Assembly (NCBI GenBank): GCA_002796205.1
Contig: PCWO01000004.1
Coordinates: 801-8,019 of the forward strand
Reading direction: 5' to 3'
From: Candidatus Liptonbacteria bacterium CG11_big_fil_rev_8_21_14_0_20_35_14
Lineage (GTDB): Bacteria; Patescibacteriota; Minisyncoccia; UBA6257; XYB1-36-10
DNA: 7,219 bases
A program made the translations under genes and the position numbers. This document shows, one piece after another, positions 1 to 7,219 of the stretch (position 1 is its first letter; the number at the start of each line of letters is the position of its first letter). The notes under the pieces are model-generated. The model had not been told where the DNA came from. It was given only the letters and a program-made list of their open reading frames with translations, and did not search any database.

Positions 1-2610
<2,610 letters not shown>

Positions 2611-2611
2611 A

Positions 2612-3184
2612 TTATCGGCCAAAATATTTACGCGTGGCTACAAAAGTTTTTAATTGATTTCCTCCACCTTGACTAGTAAAAAAAACCTCACCCGTCACCG
2701 GATCAACCACATTAACCGTCACCTCAATCTGCACTCTTTCAAAACTTCCATTTTCTGTCACAGTTTGTACAACGGTAAAATTTAAATCCTCAATTAAAAC
2801 ATTATCAGATGTTAAAGCCTCAGAGTCAGAATAGACAGCCAAAGAACAATTATCATCCAAAGAAGTTGCTCTTGTAATATATTTTTTTTCATTATCAATT
2901 TCCAGCGCATAAGCCACACAATCATCTTCGTCATTCTTAAATTTTATAGAATTTTGAGAATATCCTCCTGACGGCATATTATCCCCCGTTCTAATCTCAC
3001 GCGCTATTTGTTCTAAAACCAAACTCACATTATCATTAGCCGACATAATAGAAGTCATAAAACTTTGAGTTTTTAAAACTCTAATATAAGCCCCGATAGC
3101 TATGGTTATAATCGTCGTAAATAATCCAACCGCCACCAGCATTTCAACTACAGTAAAACCTTTTTTATCTCTTAAATTAATCAT
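2612..3184 (-). CDS. PilW/GspJ-like minor pseudopilin
   Basis: A 190-residue protein with a textbook prepilin N-terminus: basic leader MINLRDKKG, cleavage after G9, then FTVVEMLVAVGLF with Glu at +5 (E14) and a membrane helix to about residue 33. The following LVLEQIAREIRTGDNM segment (about 55-70) matches the helix-spine region typical of GspJ/PilW proteins (LE-x-I-x-R-x-I-R). The C-terminal part is beta-rich (FTVVQTVTENGSFERVQIEVTV) and contains FVATRKYFGR at its end. Two cysteines (C89, C113) may pair. It would be processed by PilD and inserted into the minor-pilin complex at the inner membrane. Its ATG overlaps the TGA of the PilV-like gene (ATGA), and no Shine-Dalgarno sequence is seen, so re-initiation is likely. 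The exact subfamily (PilW versus GspJ) cannot be fixed from the sequence alone. Confidence 0.88.
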   Translation of the reverse strand: MINLRDKKGFTVVEMLVAVGLFTTIITIAIGAYIRVLKTQSFMTSIMSANDNVSLVLEQIAREIRTGDNMPSGGYSQNSIKFKNDEDDCVAYALEIDNEKKYITRATSLDDNCSLAVYSDSEALTSDNVLIEDLNFTVVQTVTENGSFERVQIEVTVNVVDPVTGEVFFTSQGGGNQLKTFVATRKYFGR

Positions 3185-3627
3185 CTAAAATTATAAAATC
3201 TATCCTCTAAATCAACTTTAAAATCTCGACCTCTCTCACTCCAACCAACCGTCGCACACACATCTCTTCGTCTATCAGGACTCTCCCCCCCGGCACAAGT
3301 TTCAACATTATAAACATTAAAATTTGTCCCATTAAGCTCAAAATCTCCTCCCATTAAAATATTATTAACATTCTCCCGAGCTAAAGTTAAACAATTATTA
3401 TAACTAACCTCGCTCCACGCATCAGAAATATTCATACAATATTTAACATCCTCAATCAAAGCCGCCGCCAAATAAGTAGCTGTATACTGATTAGTCACCA
3501 CTCTATTTAAACTAACCGAGCTAGACAAAAAAGATAACGCCCCAAGCACCCCAACCACAATTATTCCAATCGCCGCAATTGATTCTATTAATGCCTGCCC
3601 CTCTCTTTTTTTAAAAAAAATAATCAT
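3181..3627 (-). CDS. PilV/GspI-like minor pilin
   Basis: A 148-residue protein starting MIIFFKKREG then QALIESIAAIGIIVVGVLG. The leader is basic, the predicted cleavage is after G10, +1 is Gln (Q11) rather than Phe, and Glu is at +5 (E15). The membrane helix runs to about residue 35. The body has AALIEDVKYC (55-64), similar to the A-x-x-L-x-E-x-x-x helix of PilV/GspI proteins. Four cysteines are present (C64, C79, C111, C124), enough for two disulfides. A longer TTG start at 3660 exists, but it would overlap the FimT-like gene by 32 nt and push the leader to 21 residues. The ATG at 3627 sits one base after that gene's TAA, matching the PilX-like junction, and is preferred. There is no Shine-Dalgarno sequence. 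It is probably one subunit of the tip complex with its three neighbours. Confidence 0.84.
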   Translation of the reverse strand: MIIFFKKREGQALIESIAAIGIIVVGVLGALSFLSSSVSLNRVVTNQYTATYLAAALIEDVKYCMNISDAWSEVSYNNCLTLARENVNNILMGGDFELNGTNFNVYNVETCAGGESPDRRRDVCATVGWSERGRDFKVDLEDRFYNFR

Positions 3628-3628
3628 T

Positions 3629-4186
3629 TTAATTAGATTTACGACTATCAATTTGTCCAACTCTATTAACCGTTATATTTCTACAAAATTCATTAATACC
3701 CTCACCTGAAGTACATATAACAAAACTCCGACTATTTTCTCTACTATCTAGATCAACTTTAGGTCTTGGCGGAATAAAAACAATATCACTATCACTAGAG
3801 TCATCAAACGACACTCTACCATCTAAAAACCTTATCTGCCCAATAGATCCATCCGAGATATTCCAAGCATAATTTTTTATCTCATCACAATTTAAACTGA
3901 CAGGTTTCTCTTTGTTGTAAATTAAATACTGCCCGCTTTCTTTATCAATATGAAGACCATAAGCACAAGCCGTCTCTCCATTTTCACTCCTAACCTGTAT
4001 GGCAAAGGTCTTTACTCTAAATAACATTTGAATAATCTCCGCCTCATTTCTAAATAATGAAATCTGATCCTTTAAATTTACACCATAGCCCACAAACAAA
4101 GAAGATAAAACTGCTGTAATACCCAAAACAATCAGCATTTCAACTACTGTAAATCCCTCTCTTTTTATAAAAAAACGCCCAAGCAT
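3629..4186 (-). CDS. FimT/GspH-like minor pseudopilin
   Basis: A 185-residue protein with leader MLGRFFIKREG, cleavage after G11 and mature start FTVVEMLIVLGITAVLSSL, with Glu at +5 (E16). The membrane helix extends to about residue 33. The body has an amphipathic helix (SLFRNEAEIIQMLFRVKTFAIQ), a beta-rich region with IRFLDGRVSFDD and IVFIPPRPKVDL, and a closing segment CTSGEGINEFCRNITVNRVGQI that resembles the C-terminal strand 'I-x-V-x-x-x-G-x-I' of FimT/GspH pseudopilins. Cysteines are at 74, 100, 158 and 168. FimT family members in some bacteria bind DNA during T4P-driven uptake, but that role is not shown here. The gene opens the minor-pilin block and is separated from pilD by 42 nt. 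That gap carries a TATAAT 10 nt before the ATG, and no Shine-Dalgarno sequence is present. Confidence 0.88.
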   Translation of the reverse strand: MLGRFFIKREGFTVVEMLIVLGITAVLSSLFVGYGVNLKDQISLFRNEAEIIQMLFRVKTFAIQVRSENGETACAYGLHIDKESGQYLIYNKEKPVSLNCDEIKNYAWNISDGSIGQIRFLDGRVSFDDSSDSDIVFIPPRPKVDLDSRENSRSFVICTSGEGINEFCRNITVNRVGQIDSRKSN

Positions 4187-4196
4187 GAATACTTTT

Positions 4197-4202
4197 ATTA
4201 TA
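4197..4202 (-). promoter_or_regulatory. Candidate -10 box for the minor-pilin block
   Basis: On the minus strand this is a perfect TATAAT within GGGGTATAAT, in the 42-nt gap between pilD and the FimT-like gene. Only 10 nt separate it from the ATG (4186), so a transcript starting 5-8 nt downstream would have almost no leader. This agrees with the absence of a Shine-Dalgarno sequence. No good -35 is seen: at 16-18 nt upstream there is only a T-rich tract (4220-4226), and TTGTTT lies at 13 nt, which is too close. Short arms TACTT and AAGTA flank the box. In an AT-rich genome a chance match is possible. Confidence 0.45.
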
Positions 4203-4228
4203 CCCCTAAGTACCTAAACAAAAAAATC

Positions 4229-5125
4229 TTACAATATCCCAAACAAACCAAAATATGAGTGCAGTATTGATTGACCACCAAAAAACACTAAAGCCGAAGC
4301 TAACACTAGAAATGGTCCGAAAGGCACTAAGCGAGATATGTTATTTTTATCTTTTATTAAAATAATAATTCCATAAATAGCCCCGATAATAAAAGATAAA
4401 AAGACTATCAACAAAACATCAGGCCACCCAAATATTATTCCAAGTGCCCCAACCAGTTTAACATCTCCCATCCCCATCCCCCGACCATTGCTCAAAACAA
4501 CCACTAATAAAAAAAGTAAAAAAACAAACACCGCCGCCCCGATATGATTAGCCCAAATATTATCACGAAATCCCAGCATGGCCGCATAGCCTCCCACAAA
4601 AGTTCCCGAGGCTAATCCAAATTTATCATATAAATTATAAAAAAATACTAAAGCCACTCCAAATAAAGCTAATAAAAAATTTATTTCATTCGGAATTATT
4701 TTATGTCTAAAATCTATAAAAGCTAAAATTATAAAAAAATAAAAAACCCATATCCATAAAATACTAAGAATTACAAACCATTCTATTGGATTACCGGTTA
4801 AAAATAACTGCTTTATAAAAAAAATCTTCCCTAATAAAAAAGGCACTCCAAAAGTTGCAAGCCCCGTCAAAATTTCAACCACCGGATACTGCCAATTTAA
4901 AACAGCTTTACACTTTTTACATTTACCCCCTAGAGCCATAAAACTAATAACCGGAAACAGTTCATACCATTTAAGTTGCTTATGGCAATGCACGCATTTT
5001 GACCTCCCCGTCAAATGATCCAAATTAAAAAAAGATTGCTTAGGATCATAACGCAAAATAACCACATTAAAAAAACTTCCCATTATCAGTCCAAGTATGA
5101 AGAGCATAAAGTACAAAGTGATCAT
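4229..5125 (-). CDS. pilD: Prepilin peptidase / N-methyltransferase PilD (A24 aspartic protease)
   Basis: A 298-residue polytopic membrane protein that cleaves leader peptides of prepilins on the cytoplasmic side and methylates the new N-terminus. N-terminal motif GSFFNVVILR (16-25) is followed by the cytoplasmic zinc loop with two CxxC pairs (C44/C47 and C69/C72) and WYELFPVISF between them, the signature of the bifunctional (methylating) enzymes. The two catalytic aspartates are visible: D138 in AFIDFRHKIIPN and D221 in GMGMGDVKL. PFGPFL at 268-273 is the conserved C-terminal motif. About eight hydrophobic segments are seen. All five pilin-like genes in this operon are its likely substrates. 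The ATG lies 9 nt after the pilin stop, with a GGAG inside the pilin's last codons (12 nt spacing) as a weak ribosome binding site. Length and motifs are complete. Confidence 0.97.
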   Translation of the reverse strand: MITLYFMLFILGLIMGSFFNVVILRYDPKQSFFNLDHLTGRSKCVHCHKQLKWYELFPVISFMALGGKCKKCKAVLNWQYPVVEILTGLATFGVPFLLGKIFFIKQLFLTGNPIEWFVILSILWIWVFYFFIILAFIDFRHKIIPNEINFLLALFGVALVFFYNLYDKFGLASGTFVGGYAAMLGFRDNIWANHIGAAVFVFLLFLLVVVLSNGRGMGMGDVKLVGALGIIFGWPDVLLIVFLSFIIGAIYGIIILIKDKNNISRLVPFGPFLVLASALVFFGGQSILHSYFGLFGIL

Positions 5126-5134
5126 TTTATGAAG

Positions 5135-5548
5135 CTACTCCGATGTTAAACAATAAAAAGTTTGTGAAACACAATCATTCCCATTTACGGTCCCTTCTTT
5201 AACGCCTTGAGCACTCCCCGCCTTAAGGGTAACACCTATTAAATAAGAACCTGCCTTCTGCTCGTAAAAATAATTATCACTACTAAAATCAATTTTTCCT
5301 TTATCAATACCTGGAATAGCTTCCACCTTATAAAGAGGAGGATTATCCGGATAAGAACCACTTCTCAAATAATAAAGCTCAAGGGAATTACGAATCTGAT
5401 TTAAATTAGAAATCCTTTTTGCATCCGCTCCAGCATCCCTCGCTCCTCCAAGCCCAACCAAAACCAAAGACGCCAAAACGCCAATAATACCAACCACTAC
5501 CAGCATTTCAATTAATGTAAAACCTTGTCTATTTTTTAAGTAATTCAT
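5135..5548 (-). CDS. Type IV pilin / GspG-like, probable major pilin
   Basis: A 137-residue prepilin with leader MNYLKNRQG, cleavage after G9 and the mature N-terminus FTLIEMLVVVGIIGVLASLVL with Glu at +5 (E14). This is the closest to consensus of the five pilins here. After the membrane helix comes the typical ARDAGADAKRISNLNQIRNSLELYYLRSGSYP segment (about 36-67), in which 'A-x-D-x-x-R-x-x-x-L-x-Q-I-x-x-A/S-L-x-x-Y-Y-x-x-x-G-x-Y-P' is the GspG/PilA pattern. The protein ends with a short cysteine loop (C126 to C133), which may be a C-terminal disulfide. It is judged the major subunit because of its consensus N-terminus, its position after pilC and before pilD, and the strongest initiation signals in the window (AAGGAGGT and an overlapping TATAAT). 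The subunit of a pseudopilus cannot be excluded. Confidence 0.9.
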   Translation of the reverse strand: MNYLKNRQGFTLIEMLVVVGIIGVLASLVLVGLGGARDAGADAKRISNLNQIRNSLELYYLRSGSYPDNPPLYKVEAIPGIDKGKIDFSSDNYFYEQKAGSYLIGVTLKAGSAQGVKEGTVNGNDCVSQTFYCLTSE

Positions 5549-5557
5549 TTTTAATTA

Positions 5558-5587
5558 ATTATACCTCCTTTAAAAAGCCTGCGCCAA
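5558..5587 (-). promoter_or_regulatory. Candidate promoter ahead of the pilin gene
   Basis: A perfect TATAAT (5563-5558) lies 9 nt before the pilin ATG. A -35-like TTGGCG (5587-5582, 4 of 6 to TTGACA) is 18 nt upstream, inside the end of pilC. This would let the pilin be made in excess of PilT and PilC. The octamer GGTATAAT is identical to the one before the FimT-like gene. The site overlaps the ribosome binding site, so a transcript from it would lose the Shine-Dalgarno sequence. The two signals are therefore alternatives, or the box may be a chance match in AT-rich DNA. Confidence 0.42.
5563..5570 (-). promoter_or_regulatory. Ribosome binding site of the pilin gene
   Basis: AAGGAGGT on the minus strand is a full match to the anti-Shine-Dalgarno sequence and overlaps the pilC TAA stop. 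The distance from AGGAGG to the pilin ATG is 15 nt, longer than usual. No other in-frame start lies closer, because an in-frame TAA precedes the ATG by three codons. It still decides the start, as no alternative exists. Confidence 0.7.
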
Positions 5588-6775
5588 ATTATAAATCGGC
5601 ATCAATATTGAAGCAAATAATATGCCTACAAATACCGCAATTACCACCATTAATATTGGCTGGATTAATTCTACTAAATTTGCCGCCGTCTCATCAACCT
5701 GACGCGTGTAAAAATCAGAAATCTTTTCAAGCAACTTATCCACTTTTCCAGTAGATTCTCCAATCGCTACCAAATTTGCCACTAGTAGTGGAAAATAAGG
5801 ACTTTTTTCAAGCGCCCGACTCATAAGCTCTCCTTCCTTAACCTGATTAGCCACTTTTTCAAGCTCCTCCTCAAACACAATATTACCGATAGTTCTGGCT
5901 GTTATACGAATAGCCTGCACCACCGAAACTCCCCCCGCAATTAAAACCGAGGCTGATTGGGCAAAACGAGTTACATACATTTTAGTAAACAAACCACCAA
6001 TAATTGGCAGTCTAAGAGATAAGTCCGACACTAGCCCCTTTCCCTCGTCACTTCTAATATAATCAGCTATAGCAATAAACGCTACTATAAAAATAACCAA
6101 AATTGCCCACCACCAAGCCAGTACAAAATCACCCGTCCCTAAAATAATTCTCGTATGAATTGGCAGGGCCACTCCAGTCTCCTCAAAAATAGGTTTTATT
6201 TGTGGAAAAACAAAAGTCACCATGACAAGTACTACTAGTAGAAACAAACCAATTACAAAAGCCGGATAAATAAGCGCATTTTTAATTTTACTCGTTAAAG
6301 TATCCTGTTTTTCCAAATAGTCAGCCATGAAACTCATAGATTGATCCACTCTGCCGGTCACCTCGGCTGCTCTGATCATATTTATAAAAAAATCGGAAAA
6401 AACATTAGGATGTCTTCCGAGTGCCTGCGAAAAAGAAGATCCGGCTGAAACATCGGCATTTATATCAAAAATTACCTCCTTAAGAATTTGATTTTCAGTC
6501 TGACGATACATATTTTTTAAACTATCCCCCAAGGGCACCCGAGCCTCCAGTAAAGTAGCCAGTTGTCTTGAAAAAATTACTAAATCTTTTGACTTAACTC
6601 TATTAAAAAATGAGGATATATAATCAGCCAACGATCTCTCCTCGGCATTTATAACCGATAAAACAAACAAATCATGCCCATTCAAAATAGAAGCCGCCGC
6701 GTCATAACTAGCCGCCTCAACCACTCCCACCTGTAACTCTCCCTCTTTATTTCTTGCGCTATATTTAAACTTCAT
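5570..6775 (-). CDS. pilC: Type IV pilus inner-membrane platform protein PilC (GspF family)
   Basis: The 401-residue protein has the usual family length (about 400). It is the inner-membrane platform that couples the cytoplasmic ATPases to pilin insertion and removal. A small N-terminal domain (1-60, KFKYSARNKEGELQVGVVEA) is followed by two GspF domains. The first (about 67-190) has FSRQLATLLEARVPLGDSL and AAEVTGRVDQSM. The second (about 270-395) has FAQSASVLIAGGVSVVQAI and AIGESTGKVDKLLEKISDFY. Hydrophobic segments are at about 170-190, 217-237 and 372-394, the last being the typical MVVIAVFVGILFASILMPIYNL C-terminus. The usual LIEPI motif reads LIQPI (Q372). The ATG overlaps the pilT stop (ATGA) with a weak GAGAG upstream, so translation is coupled to pilT. 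Direct partnership with PilT in the preceding gene fits the T4P rather than a type II secretion system. Confidence 0.97.
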   Translation of the reverse strand: MKFKYSARNKEGELQVGVVEAASYDAAASILNGHDLFVLSVINAEERSLADYISSFFNRVKSKDLVIFSRQLATLLEARVPLGDSLKNMYRQTENQILKEVIFDINADVSAGSSFSQALGRHPNVFSDFFINMIRAAEVTGRVDQSMSFMADYLEKQDTLTSKIKNALIYPAFVIGLFLLVVLVMVTFVFPQIKPIFEETGVALPIHTRIILGTGDFVLAWWWAILVIFIVAFIAIADYIRSDEGKGLVSDLSLRLPIIGGLFTKMYVTRFAQSASVLIAGGVSVVQAIRITARTIGNIVFEEELEKVANQVKEGELMSRALEKSPYFPLLVANLVAIGESTGKVDKLLEKISDFYTRQVDETAANLVELIQPILMVVIAVFVGILFASILMPIYNLAQAF

Positions 6776-7219
6776 GATCTCTCAAGTAAAATACGTAACT
6801 CCGCCGGATTAACAGACGAAGCCTCTGCTTGTTCAACTGATATCTGTTTTTTCAAAACCAAATCGGCCAAAGACCTATTTAAACTCATCATCCCTTCCTG
6901 AATAGAGGTTTCTATCACTAAATCAATCTGATAAGTTTTTTTCTCCCGAATTAAATTACGAATAGCCGGATTAGCTATCATAACCTCAACGGCTGGCACT
7001 CGACCCCCATCAATTCTGGGCACCAGTCTTTGCGAAACAATTCCAACTATTGTAGAGGATAATTGATTTGTAACCTGTCCCTGTTGATCGGCTGGAAAAG
7101 AGTCAATAATTCTATCAATTGTTTGGGCTGCCGAATTTGTATGCAATGTTGAAAACACTAAATGCCCTGTTTCCGCCGCCGACATCGCCATCGCAATAGA
7201 TTCTCTATCTCTCATCTCG
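6772..7219 (-). CDS. pilT: Pilus retraction ATPase PilT, C-terminal part (cut by window edge)
   Basis: The frame is open at the window edge. The first complete codons read E-M-R-D, and the single base before them (C) is compatible with the Gly of the Walker B-like GEMRD motif, so the true start lies well upstream. Present are the His box in TGHLVFSTLHTNSA, then AQTIDRIIDSFP, QLSSTIVGIVSQRLVPR and AVEVMIANPAIRNLIREKK. AIRNLI is a known hallmark of PilT retraction ATPases (mutations there stop retraction in studied homologues). There is no tetracysteine zinc motif, which argues against PilB/GspE. The tail continues with EGMMSLNRSLADLVLKKQIS and ends in LLERS. PilT is a cytoplasmic hexameric ATPase that depolymerises the pilus. 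About 149 codons are visible, roughly the last 40 percent of a typical PilT. The methionine at 7215 should not be taken as the start. Confidence 0.95.
   Translation of the reverse strand, partial: EMRDRESIAMAMSAAETGHLVFSTLHTNSAAQTIDRIIDSFPADQQGQVTNQLSSTIVGIVSQRLVPRIDGGRVPAVEVMIANPAIRNLIREKKTYQIDLVIETSIQEGMMSLNRSLADLVLKKQISVEQAEASSVNPAELRILLERS

Noticed and set aside
2611..2622. TTG start at 2622 giving a longer PilX-like protein
   Set aside because: It would overlap the PilW-like gene. The ATG at 2610 follows that gene's stop by one base and gives a normal short leader.
3628..3660. TTG start at 3660 giving a longer PilV-like protein
   Set aside because: It would overlap the FimT-like gene by 32 nt and make an overlong leader with a hydrophobic stretch. 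The ATG at 3627 fits better.
4220..4260. T-run after the pilD stop as an intrinsic terminator
   Set aside because: Seven Ts follow the stop on the minus strand, but no GC-rich stem precedes them. Runs of this kind are common in this AT-rich DNA.
6772..7215. Methionine at 7215 as the start of a short ATPase
   Set aside because: It is the Met of the GEMRD motif. The frame continues past the window edge, so the gene is only cut, not short.

Overview
The window is AT-rich and tightly packed. Every supportable gene lies on the minus strand, so transcription runs from high to low coordinates. The gene content and protein style suggest a small-genome bacterium of the Candidate Phyla Radiation (Patescibacteria, most likely Parcubacteria-like). 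The reasons are a compact type IV pilus (T4P) operon with short, cysteine-paired minor pilins, genes joined by 1-nt gaps or ATGA overlaps, and a divergent NAD+-dependent DNA ligase. TGA is used as a real stop (ends of pilT, the PilV-like gene and ligA) and the long frames are uninterrupted under the standard bacterial code. This argues against the TGA=Gly lineages (Gracilibacteria, Absconditabacteria). The lineage is inferred from sequence style, not from a marker gene tree.

Layout in transcription order: the C-terminal part of the retraction ATPase PilT (7219-6772, cut by the window edge); the inner-membrane platform protein PilC; a GspG/PilA-like pilin, the best candidate for the major pilin; the prepilin peptidase PilD; then four minor pilin-like genes in a row (FimT/GspH-like, PilV-like, PilW/GspJ-like, PilX-like); then ligA (NAD+-dependent DNA ligase); and finally the first 71 codons of argS (arginyl-tRNA synthetase), cut by the other edge. 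No stretch above 42 nt is without a gene, and I see no tRNA, rRNA, CRISPR array, insertion sequence or convincing terminator.

How it works together: PilD cleaves and methylates the five pilins. PilC and the ATPases (PilT here; PilB presumably upstream, outside the window) drive assembly and retraction. The four minor pilins probably form the tip or priming complex for the fibre. In such bacteria T4P are thought to serve host attachment, twitching or DNA uptake. ligA and argS look like housekeeping genes riding on the end of the same transcript.

The most notable details are: (1) LigA has lost two of the four zinc-finger cysteines and differs at several other normally conserved positions, including the domain Ia tyrosine. 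(2) A strong Shine-Dalgarno sequence near the ligA 3' end sits ahead of a three-codon M-I-L frame ending on the argS start. (3) The same octamer GGTATAAT lies about 10 nt before the start codons of both the pilin and the FimT-like gene, suggesting internal promoters. (4) The minor-pilin block lacks Shine-Dalgarno sequences. (5) The PilX-like pilin lacks the Glu5 that is otherwise present in all pilins here.
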